Below are positions 19,866 to 32,500 of a stretch of DNA of 64,000 nucleotides, one piece after another. Within the stretch, counting starts at the first letter, position 1. Each line of letters begins with the position of its first letter. Made by a program: the position numbers and the translations under genes. This stretch comes from Dendrophyllia cribrosa (taxonomy: Eukaryota; Cnidaria; Anthozoa; Scleractinia; Dendrophylliidae): NCBI GenBank assembly GCA_024195265.1, contig JAJLRJ010000006.1, forward strand, positions 17,251,639-17,315,638. Reading direction: 5' to 3'. A model generated the notes under the pieces. It searched no databases and had not been told where the DNA came from. It saw nothing but the letters and a program-made list of their open reading frames with translations.

Positions 19866-20486
19866 GATGTTTTCCTGCTTTCGGGCAAAACAGTAAGCTC
19901 ACTGAACTTAATTTTTATTGCTGCAACTTCGTGACGAGCCCTAAGTACGTTTTCAAGAGACACTGTCTGCGAAAAAGAATATTGGACACCATACCCCGAA
20001 AAGAATAATAAAGAGTGGTTAAAATGCCATAAACGTATTTTAAATTCATGGTTACAGGTAAATGGAACAAGAACACGAGAGGGCAGTGTATATTTTCAAA
20101 GCCGTTTAATATCGATCTTAGTTTAGCTTTGAGAAATTCTATGATCTCTTAGTTTTCAATTTACATGTAAAATTTTGAAATACGTCAAGAAGTTTTCAAC
20201 TGGTGCCTCAATGCGGAGTAAAAGCGGCGCAGTTATCTATTTATAATCCTTTTTTAGCTGAAATTCATTTCGCTCTGAGAAATCCACGATCTTTGAGCTT
20301 TTAAATGACATATAGAACTTCGAAATGCTGCCAGAGGTTTCGAATAAAAAAATATTTACAGGAGATAGTGAATTTCAATCATTCAAGTTATCATGTATTA
20401 CAGTACCGGTATATCGAGTCACAACCAGGCGCCCCGATACTGACAACTGTACTGAGTGAGAAGCGGCACGATTTTCTTAATATACT
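19866..20486. other. Non-coding stretch
   Basis: Nothing recognised apart from a loosely repeated phrase (GAGAAATYYAYGATCTYTKAG) near 20131, 20276 and 20678, which hints at an old low-copy internal duplication. Confidence 0.35.
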
Positions 20487-20633
20487 GGCTCCAGTTGTTC
20501 AAACGATGGATAGTGCCATCTACCGGATAAATCACTATCCAGTGGATAACACAATTGGTTTTGTTAATGCTTATCCACTGGATAGTGATTTATCCGGTGG
20601 ATAGCGCTATCCACCTTTTGAACAACCGGGGCC
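20487..20633. mobile_element. Foldback MITE
   Basis: The outer arms GGCTCCAGTTGTTCAAA and its complement enclose inner arms built on ACCGGATAAATCACTATCC. The whole 147 bp folds as one hairpin with a short AT-rich centre near 20560. No coding capacity. Confidence 0.65.
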
Positions 20634-20689
20634 TGGCCTTTATCTTTATTTAGCCGACAGAAATTCACTTCGTTATGAGAAATATGCGA

Positions 20690-20830
20690 TCTCAATCAAT
20701 CAATCTTTATTAGACAAATACATTATTTTCAAAATTGTAGAAATAAATAAGAAATCACATTACAAATAAAATACGGAGATAAATAAACTGGTAGATAAAT
20801 AAATAAATTGAGTCTTACAAGATTTTGAGT
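20690..20830 (-). mobile_element. LINE 3'-end relic
   Basis: AATCAATCAATCTTTATTAGAC is, on the minus strand, an A-rich 3' UTR ending in a GATT microsatellite, a common end of CR1/L2-type LINEs. No RT sequence is attached; the call rests on the tail only. Confidence 0.35.
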
Positions 20831-20978
20831 GACACATTTAACAAGTCAGATAATTATTTTCACCCATCAGAATAAAATAAAACAAAGGGGAATATCAAGA
20901 AACCATGTCTATTATTGTGGGCACGTCAATATACGAATCAGCATTATCAAGTGTTTTGAGCATTTTTTGGGAGTGTTT

Positions 20979-21592
20979 TTAACCCTCGGTCGTACAAGGG
21001 GGCGGGTGGTTCCCCCCTTAAGGTTTTTCACCCATATTTTCAAGACCATTTAAGATTAGCACATATACCGTTTTGAGTAGCTGTTCGTTTATCCTTGAGA
21101 CACATTTTGGTAAAGTTTGGCGACAACCGATTGCTATGGTAACGAGATATGACGTCATAACTAACATGTGGTCAAGCCATTTTTGAATAAAAATGCGTAT
21201 TTTTTAGCTTTTTTCAGTGAAAAAACATAAAATGCAACCAAAAGCATCAAAATGCTTAATTGTATGATATTTTGCAACTCTAGCAAACAATATTTGCAAT
21301 TTCCGCATTTTTCCAAAAATGTATTGAATTTTTAGTAAAATCCAAGATGATGGCCATCTTCGCGACCATTTTGGATGACGTCACGGACCCCAGCAGCGCC
21401 ACAACCCATAATATTTACCTTATTTTGTAGAGCACATCGCGGGCTATCTATTAGATGTCAAATATTTCCGAAATATTGCAACATCGCAAAAACTCAAGGG
21501 TAGGGGGGGTTGCAACCCCCCCCCCCCCCCCCTCCCCCTTGCCCCGTGTACCACGGTGGGGGTATAAGTTTGCGTGTACGTCCGAGGGTTAA
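20979..21592. mobile_element. piggyBac-like TTAA MITE
   Basis: TTAA at 20979-20982 and 21589-21592 bounds inverted ends TTAACCCTCGGTCGTACA and TTAACCCTCGGACGTACA. A CCC start after TTAA matches piggyBac. Near the right end it carries a G7 run (about 21506) and a long C run (about 21521-21537). No transposase frame. Confidence 0.7.
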
Positions 21593-22980
21593 GTTGTTCG
21601 GCAGCGCATTACAGACCTTTGCGCCTACCTAAATTACTCCTAAATCGGAGTTATCTTAAACATGAAAGTAATATCCAATACCGAGAAGTGGGTTAAAAAA
21701 CGAGACGCAGCCGAGGTTCTTTTAACCCACTCCTACGCAGATGTCGAAACACTCTTTTGACTGTTTGAATTAGCCTCTCAAACTGATCATTAAATGCGGA
21801 AAAAACTGACGAAGGAATAAAATCGCCGGGTATCCAAGAAAAAAACTTCACGGTAGTGATTTCCTTTGTGTTCCATTAAAAAACATATAAGAAAGCTGTA
21901 TATCAGTGGCGCGATTTCAACAGATCCTTTTCAAATAATGAACGCCCAAAAGTCTTTTTATAGTAAACTTTATGAAAGACAACAAACACATCAGGACAAT
22001 GATACATTGAAAACCCTAATATTTTGAAACTTTCCAAAGAATTGGGCACAAGCTGTGAAGGTAAAATTACCATTGATTTATGTGAAAATTTTTGGGCTCT
22101 TTTCAAACAGGTAAAACCCCTGGCAATGATGGAATTCCAGTAGAATTTTACAAAACATTATGGCCACTCATCGGTGGTTTTATGGTTGATTCGTTCAACG
22201 AACGGCTTATGACAATAAAGAGATATGCTCACCATATTTTGATGTACAAAGAGGAGTAGGACAAGGTGATCTGCTATCCCCCTATCAATTTTTTATTGCT
22301 GCGGAAATCTTATCAATCGCGATCCAATCCAATACGGACATTCAGGGTATTAAAATTGGAAATGAAGAGTTTAAGTTGGTTCAATACGCTGACGATCTGA
22401 CTGTTTTCGTGCCTAATATCGAGTGTGCCCAGCTTGTTTTTCGTCTGCTTGACCAATTCCGATCCTGTTCTGGTTTGAAAGTAAATTATACTAAAACCGA
22501 AGCTATGTGGATTGGTTCTTCAAGAGAAAGCACAGCAATACCCCTAGGGTTGACTTGGCGTAAGACTATTAAGGCCCTAGGGATATTTTTCAGCTATGAT
22601 GCAAATATTTAATTACAAACAAATTTTTACGACAAATTAAAAGACATCCGGACGCTGACACGGTTGTGAAGTTGCCGAGGCTTGTCACTCTATGGAAAAA
22701 TTACTATTATTAAATCCTTTTTGCTTCCAAAAATGTTATATACATTCTCAGTGTTGCCTACTCCAGAGGCATTTAATAAGCAACTTAATACCGTCATCTA
22801 CAACTTTTTATGGAAAGGGCCTGATAAAATGGCTCGATTAGCAGTAAAAATAACACATAGAGTATGGAGGTTTAAAATTAGCAGATTTGGAAACTTTAAT
22901 TAAATATTTCAGATTAGCCTGGCTTGACAGGCTTTTTGCCAAAGGTTCATCTCCGTGGAAGGCATTTATTAATCATCTAC

Positions 22981-23519
22981 TTAAGGTGGCTCCAAATTGT
23001 TCAGCCCTCTCGTTTTTACCATTCCATTACAGCTAGCCCAATGGTGTGGCTTAAAATCTTTTACTTGAAACCAGTAAATCTTTTATCAGTCAACAAAGTG
23101 GAATCCAAACGACGTCATCATTCGTTGCCATGGCAACGCGAAAAGCGGTAAAAAATACGCTATTTTGGACCATTTGAGGCTAATAACTTATAAACTACAC
23201 GGTGAAAGATTTTGTTTTCGATATATTTTTGTTAAATTGGCAAGAGAAACATTTTAACATTTTTTTTTAAATTCTGTACATAGAATTCAGACTGGCTACC
23301 TTAAATTTATGTAAAAATGACATATCTCTGAATCCTATGTACATATTTTTTCAAAATTGGCACAAATTTTTGTTATGTTTATAAGACGAAAATATATAAA
23401 AATCAAAAAATTTCACTGAGCAGTTTTGAAGTTATTAGCCTCAAAAGGTTGAAAATGGGGTATTTTTGGCCTCTTTTTAGGTTGCCATGGTAACAAATTT
23501 TGATGTCGTAGCCACCTAA
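22981..23519. mobile_element. TTAA-type MITE nested in the LINE
   Basis: Inside the LINE frame, TTAAGGTGGCTCC (left) is mirrored by GTAGCCACCTAAA (right). Subterminal GTTGCCATGGCAACG and GTTGCCATGGTAAC also lie in the element. LINE coding sequence breaks off at the left edge (GKAFINHLL-type text) and resumes within about 150 bases of the right edge. TTAA suggests piggyBac or Kolobok type; the right flank has drifted to TAAA. Confidence 0.6.
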
Positions 23520-24302
23520 ATTTGTTCATTAGTTAAGTGTTTACAAGCCTGTACTAAACGTTTTCTCTTAACTTTACTGGTATAGCTGTGATTGAATATC
23601 ATAGATTGTATCATGATGGGAATGTTTAAACTATCCACATTACGTAAAAGCTGGGATTTTATTTTGCAAGCACATGCAATTGAATATGAATAACCTAGAA
23701 TCTTATAATTGTGCGAAACGAAATGGTTTGAAACACACAAACGTTTTAGTTTGGACCGGAATTCGCCAGGCTATTCCTCTTGATCTCAAACTTCGGGAGG
23801 TTAATGGGAATGTATTGAGGACATTAGAATTTCAGTGTGAAGGAAAATTTTTTAACCCTCTAACAAGTACAAGCAAACGATTTTATGAATTGCTTATCTT
23901 AAAGAAAGCTAACTAAAGGTCTCACGAGGTTTTTCTAAGTGGAAAGAGAAAATTGGCCTGGACGATACAACTGTTTCCAAAGCTTTCCTAAATGTGAGAT
24001 CCACTTCGTCTGAAACCTTTGTAAGGAGCTTCCAATTTAAGATTTTGAATGATATTACTTTTACTAACTATCGCTTAGCAAAAATAGGATATGTCCCAAA
24101 TGATCTTTGTACATTTTGTGGAATTGAATTGGAAACTGTATGTCACTTATTTTATGAGTGCCCTTTCACAAGCCTAATCTGGAATGAATTTGCATCCTTC
24201 TGGTTTTTGATTTCTGGCAAACGGGAGAACCTTACATTACAAGATGTGCTACTAGGTAAATTAGATACAGGAACAGAACTGCTAGATTATTTTATTATAT
24301 AA

Positions 24303-24400
24303 ACACCAATGAAATACCAGGTGAGCTTTCGCGCGAAATTTCGTATCTTCGTATCTTCGCGCGGCCATGTAATATCCTCTATTTATTACTCTTATTAAAT
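24303..24400. mobile_element. Short nested insertion in the LINE 3' region
   Basis: Between LLDYFII (24302) and the resumed LINE tail (TKEIVKAKFRTEKY, about 24460) lies a stretch with CCAGGTGAGCTTTCGCGCGAAA and CGTATCTTCGTATCTTCGCGCG. Its CG-rich text differs from the LINE. It looks like a truncated MITE; no target duplication was identified. Confidence 0.4.
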
Positions 24401-24575
24401 TACATATTTAGATAAGTAGGAAGCATGGTGTAACACCCAATTTTAATGTGTTTACTAAGGAAATCGTCAAGGCAAAATTCAGAACTGAGAAATATTTAGC
24501 ATTGAAAAATAACACAGAATGTAAATTTCGGGCTAGATGGCAGCCTTATTTAAACAGTAGATTAGAAACTTAAAT

Positions 24576-25291
24576 TTATTTACGTTTTAGTGCATTCATT
24601 CCATTATGACAACAGGACATAAAATTGTTAATTCCTATAATGATAGGTGTTATAAATAATACGATGTAACAAATTTGAGCTTCATAATTTGAAATAAAAA
24701 GTGGAAAAAAAAAGTAATTTCCTTTGTGTTCTCGTCATGGACTATGATTAATGAGTTTTAGAAGTTCATTTGCTGAATTTTGCCATATTCGGCGAGGCGC
24801 TAAGTTGCACAAGGTATAGGCAATATTTGTACTATCGAGCAAAAACGGACATACTAGATTCCAAAAATATAACATAATTTTGCTAACGAATTATATTAGA
24901 AGTACCTTTCAATCTGTGGGATATTTGTTGTCAAAACAAAGTTTGCTGTTCCACTATTGGCTCAAGACCTTGACTTTAGGAAGGAAACGAAAAATTAATG
25001 ACCACTTTCACTGAACACATCGACACATAGCGAATATAATCAACCAAGTACAACATTATTAATTGCCTGTCTATTACATGATAGTCTTACGTTTGAGCTT
25101 AAATTATTCGTCATCTCACATCAGAAAGCTGTTAAGTAAAATTGCAGCATTATTAATCTTCAATCGTTCTTCTGACACTTTCACCTCTCATTGGAACAAC
25201 TCTTTGAAAACAATATGGTGGATCAAATTCGATGTTGATTCAGTTTTCATCCGAGTTTCATCCGCCATGTTGTTTTTAGAACTTTTAGTAC
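24576..25291. other. Non-coding stretch
   Basis: No gene recognised. An 81-codon frame at 25063-25308 runs into the possible PLE relic and has no motif. Confidence 0.4.
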
Positions 25292-25331
25292 CTGAAGAAG
25301 GACAGTAAAACTGCCCGAATTGAAACGTCGT
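25292..25331 (+). repeat. Possible old PLE pseudo-LTR core
   Basis: CTGAAGA is followed by a possible stem (GGACAGT with ACTGCCC), then GAATTGAAACGTC. The CUGANGA...GAAAC-GUC order recalls PLE hammerheads, but five extra bases precede GAAAC and no stem I pairing is clear. It may be a decayed pseudo-LTR from another PLE family. Confidence 0.25.
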
Positions 25332-26514
25332 GTTTTTAGCATTTGTAACCACGGGAAAATCCGAAAAGAAAATAATAATTTTTAAATTATTAATCTTTTT
25401 GATGAAAACGAACACGCCGTGAAGAAGAAGCGAAGAGGGAAATCTGAAATGCAGTTGTAATTACGTTGTATATTCAATGCAGTAGAATGCTAAGTATTAG
25501 CAAACGGGCGAGCGAAAAATCGTTGCGTCTTTGCTGATTATTTCTAAGCCGAATTAAATACATAACTAAGTAATAAATTGGAAATGGGAAGAAAATACCC
25601 TTACTTACGTTTTAAGAAGAAAAACCTCCAGAAGTCAGGGTATTTAGAACAAAGCAATCTTTTAACAAACTCTTCGCAAAAGTTTTGGTTTCCGGCGCAA
25701 GAATTGTGATCAGTCAGTTCCTGTTGATGTTGTACCCTCTATACTGGACGTATTTTTGTTTAAGATGAACTATTTATGACAAGGCAGAGTGTTTAGTTTA
25801 TTCACACGTGTACGCGCCTTTCAAATCTGTTTAGTTATCACTGAACAAGTTAATTTACCAGATAGTTTTTACTGAAACAACTTACATATGCTAACTTTAA
25901 TTTTCTTTTGTCTTGTTTATTACCGTGAAATAATGCAGACAACAAGTTACCTGCACACTAAACAGAGCAGAACAATATCGTGCCACTTTGATATGGTTGT
26001 CGGTTACTTTCTCCGCACGCCATAAACATGCAACTCTTTGAATACCGTGCACGAAATCGAAAAATTTCGGCAGATAAAACAAGTTGTTTGTCTGTCAAAT
26101 TGAAGTTTAAAAGGCGTAAAAGACAGATGGGGTAATGAACGAAAGCAGGGGAGTAAGGGTTTGTAAATATAATTTAAACTAAATATAGACTACATGGTCT
26201 AAAAGAGGTATAAAATACCTTCAATTATGAGGGACGAATAATTAGGTTCATGTTACACAAGAAAGGGGCCATTGTCATAAGTTTCCGGTCGTGGAAGGAC
26301 AATGTGTGCTTGTTATGGATATCCGGATTGCCATAAAAAGCTTGGTTTTCAATAAGAGTTCCTCTCCTGGCTTTGCTCTTAGTCGCCTTAGGGTAAACTT
26401 TGTATTTGCGTTCAAAACACTTTTGTAACTTGTAAGATGCTAGCTTTACTACTCTTAGAATACTGTTCATACAAAAACCCACTTTTACCGTTTCACCCTG
26501 TCACTCCCAGAGTC
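25332..26514. other. Non-coding stretch
   Basis: No gene or repeat recognised. The minus frames at 25897-26082 and 26225-26482 carry no motifs. Confidence 0.4.
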
Positions 26515-26620
26515 AATTATGGAGACATGTAGTGTAGATCTAACTTTTGAGTCTGTCAACGAAATCCTATGGTGTGAACATTCAAATGAAACCTCTTCAA
26601 CAGTACTTTTTCATAATAAG
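26515..26620 (+). repeat. Single unit of the ~107-bp repeat family
   Basis: It carries CTAACTTTTGAGTCTGTC, GAAATCCTATGGTGTGAAC, ATTCAAATGAAACC and CAACAGTACTTTTT in the same order as the 14930-15620 array, but stands alone. Confidence 0.65.
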
Positions 26621-26710
26621 AAGATAAGAGAGATGATACCATTTGTTTTTCAATATTTTACAAAACGAAATTTGGGATTTTTCTTGAATTTCGATTTTTG
26701 GTACTCTTAA

Positions 26711-27070
26711 AGGCTATGTTCACACTTGGTGCCCGGGCACTAGTGCCTAGACACCGGCACAAAATGGTGCTGTGTTCAGATGCTGAGTACCCAAGATATC
26801 AATGTGTTCACACTTGAGTGTACAAGGGAATTGTGCGTACACAAAGCTGTGGTTTGTAGGTAAAGTGCCTCGGAACTAACGCAAAACGCGTGCACACTGG
26901 GAACCGGTGCCCACTTTAGTGCCAGAGTACAAGGTCTCGACCTCGTACTCGGGCACGGGCACCGTGCCCGAATTCTGACGTGGGTACTTGAAAAAAGGTG
27001 CGTTCACATTAGTGCGCAACGATAATCGCACTTGGGCACCGTGCTCGGGCACCAAGTGTGAACCTAGCCT
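26711..27070. mobile_element. MITE with ~30-bp terminal inverted repeats
   Basis: The left end is AGGCTATGTTCACACTTGG and the right end mirrors AGGCTAGGTTCACACTTGG; pairing continues into GTGCCCGGGCAC. The interior is rich in GGGCAC and GTGCCC words and can fold extensively. The target duplication is unclear (TTA is possible), so hAT or PIF/Harbinger affiliation stays open. Confidence 0.65.
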
Positions 27071-28276
27071 TAGCAGTTAGAGGGTTAATCTCGCGGGTTT
27101 CTGCAATTAGGTAGCTCTGCGTATTTTTCATCTTTTCATCTGTGCCACAGCTAGGATATGAATTGAGAACCTGTGTCCGGGTAACCAATCAAAAGGCTTA
27201 AGATGCAGTTTTGAATAATACATTTTAGTGTCATATACTTTTTGGGCTCACCCTGATGCCTTCAATTTTCGCTCAGGTTTGAATTTCGGTTTATTTTGCG
27301 CTCCTTCATAGGAATTATTATTTCACAACAAGAAAATGTCAAAAAAGTACGCTACCCTACTTTGGGTTACTAATTCTTTGTCTTTAACTGTTGAACACAA
27401 TTCAATAACAATGGTACACGTCGAAATGCAAACAACGCCGGTGCGAAACCTCAGCGTTACTTTAAAGGCCCACTTTCACCCTAAAGACGTTGCGGTCGTT
27501 TGTTTTTGTTCTGAAATGCTCCATTCAGTCCATTGTTCATACGCGTTATCTTATTGGTTGCACGCATCCAAGCGTGAATTTCGTTTTACACGAAGTGATC
27601 ACGGCGCGCACAGCATTTCGGGTGAAGGTGGTGATTTTTGCGACTGTTCAGCAAATCGCAAAGTTTAGTTCCCGCAGTAAGTTATTTAGTTGCCGCGTAG
27701 TTTCTCCTCAGCCAAATCTTTGAAAAATCGAAAAATTAAAGGACTCGCAAAATACGCAGTTTCCAAAATCACAAAATTTAAGCACCGCAAATAATAGTAG
27801 CCTTAAGGTAATATAAACATGAAACCCTCAGATTCAGCGTCAAGAGAAAGGATCGGCAGGAGTGAGTCCGTTATTCGTGACTTCCGAATCTCTCGGCCGG
27901 CTTCTTTGACCACCTTTTTAATTGGCACATCAAATATCACGAAAATTTCGCCGGCCAATTTTGAGCGATTTTTGCGAATTCCAAGCCCGGCGAAAATAAA
28001 AGACACTACTGAGAGTATTCTTGGTTTGCACAAGTCATGACGTCTTGAAAAATTCAAAAATCTAAGCTATACATCCTATACAAAAATGTTTCTAACTTGA
28101 CATAGGGATCCAGTGGATACCAGTGATACAATCGTTTTGCTTCCGAGTTGTAACGGTTTGAAATGTGTTGCGCAATTCGTCTACGCTATTTCAGATAAGC
28201 CATAAAAATAAACAAAAGTGAACCAGTTAAAGGTTGTTTTGCCTTATAGATGCTTATAAGCCGATTTAATGTGACT
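27071..28276. other. Stretch without supported genes
   Basis: Open frames of 110 codons (27336-27668, plus), 77 codons (27490-27723, plus) and 84/73 codons (27803-28057, both strands) overlap in different frames, have no domains and lack splice context. I could not support any as a gene. Confidence 0.35.
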
Positions 28277-28455
28277 TATTCTCTATTTTCGAATTGCCCA
28301 TAACGCACTTTGTTTGCCTCCCAAATTTTGCATAAACTATTGTTTTGAAATGCTCTTAATATGCAGTCGTCCCAAGAGCATTTACAAACAATAGTTCGTG
28401 CAAAATTTGGGGAGGCAAACAAAGTGTATTATGGGTAATTCGAAAATAGAGAATA
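28277..28455. mobile_element. Foldback MITE
   Basis: Arms of about 75 bp: ATTCTCTATTTTCGAATTGC on the left pairs with the right end, continuing through TTTGTTTGCCTCCC and CAAATTTTGCA. The short centre is TGCAGTCGTCC near 28365. No coding capacity. Confidence 0.7.
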
Positions 28456-29500
28456 GTGAATTCAATCTTTTGGGACGATGTGGTTGGTGCAATCTACGAT
28501 TCCATAAACATTTTGGAGTGGAAATCTGTTTTTAAATGCTTCTGAATTTTTATATGGCGTAAGTACAAGCCACGAATATCAGAGAGTATCAGAGGATTAA
28601 AAAAATACAGTCTAACCTCAAAAGAAAACGATATTTATACCTCATGTCCTCTTGCTGACCTGCATTAACCAAACGCCGTACTAAGCGGACATACTCTATT
28701 AAGCGGACAGTGGCAAAAGTCAAAAAAATATTTTCCCATATTTACTGTAAAGATTACTTGTGTGAACTTGTGTGAAGCGAACACACTCGAGGGTGTCCGA
28801 TTAATACAGATTTGAATGTATGTTATTGGGATACATTGTTATCGGATGACAGACTCGCTCTTAGAAAAGTCAGAATTTAATGCGTTTAGTAAAATCTGAG
28901 CTTACCGGATACAAACTAAATACAGTGACTTTCATGCAATGGTGTCTTTCGTGGCAGTGGGTTTTGCAGTTGCAACTGTCTCCAAGTCCTTAGCTCAGAA
29001 TAAATGATGATTCTATTACTGTGGAATGGCATTATCATAACTGGGCACTACTTAAGAAATGTCGAAGTTCTAAGGTATGGTTCTCTGGATTAAAAATAAA
29101 CAAGTATTTAAATTTTTACAACGAGTTCAATCATTTGTATGACAATAAGTCAACTATTACTTGAGAAACAAAAAAGATCACAATGGGAAACGGGACGTGC
29201 ACAAAAATGTATACACAACTAAGTGGATAAATATTGATCGTTCAGATGAACCGAACACGCTATGATGTTCTTCGTAAGAAAATACCTTTAAAGGAAACAT
29301 TTTGACATGTTCATATTGGTTTTACATTGTCTAGTGGCAACTTAATTATATTGACAACTAGCGTTGTCCTTTTTTTAGGAAATTAACAAATGCCCCAGTT
29401 TTTTTTTGTCTACCCGGCCCTTTTCTGGATATGCAGTACAAGCTTCGCTGATTAAAGCAGTATCTGCTACATACGTTCTGACCATGTTAATAATATGATA
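28456..29500. other. Non-coding stretch
   Basis: Only AT-rich sequence was seen. AAGCGGACA words around 28680-28720 hint at an old DNA-transposon end, not enough for a call. Confidence 0.35.
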
Positions 29501-32500
29501 AGAGCAGTGTAGAGTAGAGCAGTGTAGAGTAGAGCAGTGTAGAGTAGAACAGTGTAGAGTAGAGCAGTGTAGAGTAGAGCAGTGTAGAGTAGAGCAGTGT
29601 AGAGTAGAGCAGTGTAGAGTAGAGCAGTGTAGAGTAGAGCAGTGTAGAGTAGAGTAGTGTAGAGTAGAGCAGTGTAGAGTAGAGCAGTGTAGAGTAGAGC
29701 AGTGTAGAGTAGAGTAGTGTAGAGTAGAGCAGTGTAGAGTGGAAAAGTGTAGAGTAGAGCAGTGTAGAGTAGAGTAGTGTAGAGTAGAGCAGTGAAGAGT
29801 AGAGCAGTGTAGAGTAGAGCAGTGTAGAGTAGAGCAGTGTAGAGTAGAGCAGTGTAGAGTAGAGCAGTGTAGAGTAGAGCAGTGTAGAGTAGAGCAGTGT
29901 AGAGTAGAGCAGTGTAGAGTAGAGCAGTGTAGAGTAGAGCAGTGTAGAGTAGAGCAGTGTAGAGTAGAGTAGTGTAGAGTAGAGCAGTGTAGAGTGGAAA
30001 AGTGTAGAGTAGAGCAGTGTAGAGTAGAGTAGTGTAGAGTAGAGCAGTGAAGAGTAGAGCAGTGTAGAGTAGAGCAGTGTAGAGTAGAGCAGTGTAGAGT
30101 AGAGCAGTGTAGAGTAGAGCAGTGTAGAGTAGAGCAGTGTAGAGTAGAGCAGTGTAGAGTAGAGCAGTGTAGAGTAGAGCAGTGAAGAGTAGAGCAGTGT
30201 AGAGTAGAGCAGTGAAGAGTAGAGCAGTGTAGAGTAGAGCAGTGTAGAGTAGAGCAGTGTAGAGTAGAGTAGTGTAGAGTAGAGCAGTGCGGAGTAGAGC
30301 AGTGTAGAGTAGAGCAGTGTAGAGTAGAGTAGTGTAGAGTAGAGCAGTGTAGAGTAGAGCAGTGTAGAGTAGAGCAGTGTAAAGTAAAGTAGTGTAGAGT
30401 AGAGCAGTGTAGAGAAGAGCAGTGTAGAGTAGAGCAGTGTAGAGTAGAGCAGTGTAGAGTAGAGCAGTGTAGAGTAGAGTAGTGTAGAGTAGAGCAGTGT
30501 GGAGTAGAGCAGTGTAGAGTAGAGCAGTGTAGAGTAGAGCAGTGTAGAGTGGAAAAGTGTAGAGTAGAGCAGTGTAGAGTAGAGCAGTGTAGAGTAGAGT
30601 AGTGTAGAGTAGAGCAGTGTAGAGTAGAGCAGTGTAGAGAAGAGCAGTGTAGAGTAGAGTGGTGTAGAGTAGAGCAGTGTATAGTAGAGCAGTGTAGAGT
30701 AGAGCAGTGTAGAGTAGAGCAGTGTAGAGTAGAGCAGTGTAGAGTAGAGCAGTGTAGAGTAGAGCAGTGTAGAGTAGAGTAGTGTAGAGTAGAGCAGTGT
30801 AGAGTAGAGCAGTGTAGAGTAGAGCAGTGTAAAGTAAAGTAGTGTAGAGTAGAGCAGTGTAGAGTAGAGAAGTGTAGAGTAGAGCAGTGTAGAGTAGAGC
30901 AGTGTAGAGAAGAGCAGTGTAGAGTAGAGCAGTGTAGAGTAGAGCAGTGTAGAGTAGAGCAGTGTAGAGTAGAGTAGAGTAGTGTAGAGTAGAGCAGTGT
31001 GGAGTAGAGCAGTGTAGAGTAGAGCAGTGTAGAGTAGAGCAGTGTATAGTAGAGCAGTGTAGAGTAGAGCAGTGTATAGTAGAGCAGTGTAGAGTAGAGC
31101 AGTGTAGAGTAGAGCAGTGTAGAGTAGAGCAGTGTAGAGTAGAGTAGTGTAGAGTAGAGCAGTGTAGAGTAGAGCAGTGTAGAGTAGAGCAGTGTAGAGT
31201 AGAGTAGTGCAGAGTAGAGCAGTGTAGAGTAGAGCAGTGTAGAGTAGAGCAGTGTAGAGTAGAGCAGTGTAGAGTAGAGCAGTGTAGAGTAGAGCAGTGT
31301 AGAGTAGAGCAGTGTAGAGTAGAGCAGTGTAGAGTAGAGCAGTGTAGAGTAGAGTAGTGTGGAGTAGAGAAGTGTAGAGTAGAGAAGTGTAGAGTAGAGC
31401 AGTGTAGAGTAGAGCAGTGTAGAGTAGAGTAGTGTAGAGTAGAGCAGTGTAGAGTAGAGCAGTGTAGAGTAGAGCAGTGTAGAGTAGAGTAGAGCAGTGT
31501 AGAGTAGAGCAGTGTAGAGAAGAGCAGTGTAGAGTAGAGCAGTGTAGAGTAGAGTAGTGTAGAGTAGAGCAGTGTAGAGTAGAGCAGTGTAGAGTAGAGC
31601 AGTGTAGAGTAGAGTAGTGTAGAGTAGAGTAGTATAGAGTAGAGCAGTGTAGAGTAGAGCAGTGTAGAGTAGAGCAGTGTAGAGTAGAGTAGTGTAGAGT
31701 AGAGCAGTGTAGAGTAGAGCAGTGTAGAGTAGAGCAGTGTAGAGTAGAGTAGTGTAGAGTAGAGCAGTGTAGAGTGGAGCAGTGTAGAAAAGAGCAGTGT
31801 ATAGTAGAGTAGTGTAGAGTAGAGCAGTGTAGAGTAGAGTAGTGCAGAGTAGAGCAGTGTAGAGTAGAGTAGTGCAGAGTAGAGCAGTGTAGAATAGAGC
31901 AGTGTAGAGCAGTGTAGAGTAGAGTAGTATAGAGTAGAGCAGTGTAGAGTATAGCAGTGTAGAGTAGAGCAGTGTAGAGTAGAGCAGTGTAGAGTAGAGC
32001 AGTGTAGAGTAGAGCAGTGTAGAGTAGAGCAGTGTAGAGTAGAGCAGTGTAGAGTAGAGCAGTGTAGAGTAGAGCAGTGTAGAGTAGAGTAGTGCAGAGT
32101 AGAGCAGTGTAGAGTAGAGTAGTGCAGAGTAGAGCAGTGTAGAGTAGAGCAGTGTAGAGCAGTGTAGAGTAGAGTAGTATAGAGTAGAGCAGTGTAGAGT
32201 ATAGCAGTGTAGAGTAGAGCAGTGTAGAGTAGAGCAGTGTAGAGTAGAGCAGTGTAGAGTAGAGTAGTATAGAGTAGAGCAGTGTAGAGTAGAGCAGTGT
32301 AGAGTAGAGCAGTGTAGAGTAGAGCAGTGTAGAGTAGAGCAGTGTAGAGTAGAGCAGTGTAGAGAAGAGCAGTGTAGAGTAGAGCAGTGTAGAGTAGAGC
32401 AGTGTAGAGTAGAGTAGTATAGAGTAGAGCAGTGTAGAGTAGAGTAGTGTAGAGTAGAGCAGTGTAGAGTAGAGCAGTGTAGAGTAGAGCAGTGTAGAGT

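Larger units (their letters stand above)
21900..24575 (+). pseudogene. L1/Tx1-like LINE, truncated and interrupted
   Basis: Conceptual pieces in order: a linker with FYSKLYERQ (about 21940); KTPGNDGIPVEFYKTLW (22110), the RT fingers; an internal deletion that fuses DSFNE to an ICSPYF-type segment; VQRGVGQGDLLSPYQFF (about 22240); VQYADD (22376) with both catalytic aspartates; SGLKVNYTKTEAMWIG; a region that resumes near 23674; and a C-terminal zinc-knuckle-like CTFCGIELETVCHLFYEC (about 24110-24165). Motif wording matches Tx1/L1-clade RTs. Stops, frameshifts and two insertions (22981-23519 and about 24303-24400) show that it is dead. Confidence 0.8.

Noticed and set aside
27336..28057. Host gene in overlapping 110/84-codon frames
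   Set aside because: Frames conflict on both strands, with no domain, no splice context and no repeated homologue.
28660..28810. A pogo/Tigger or Tc1-type element (AAGCGGACA words)
   Set aside because: No paired termini or transposase fragment could be defined.
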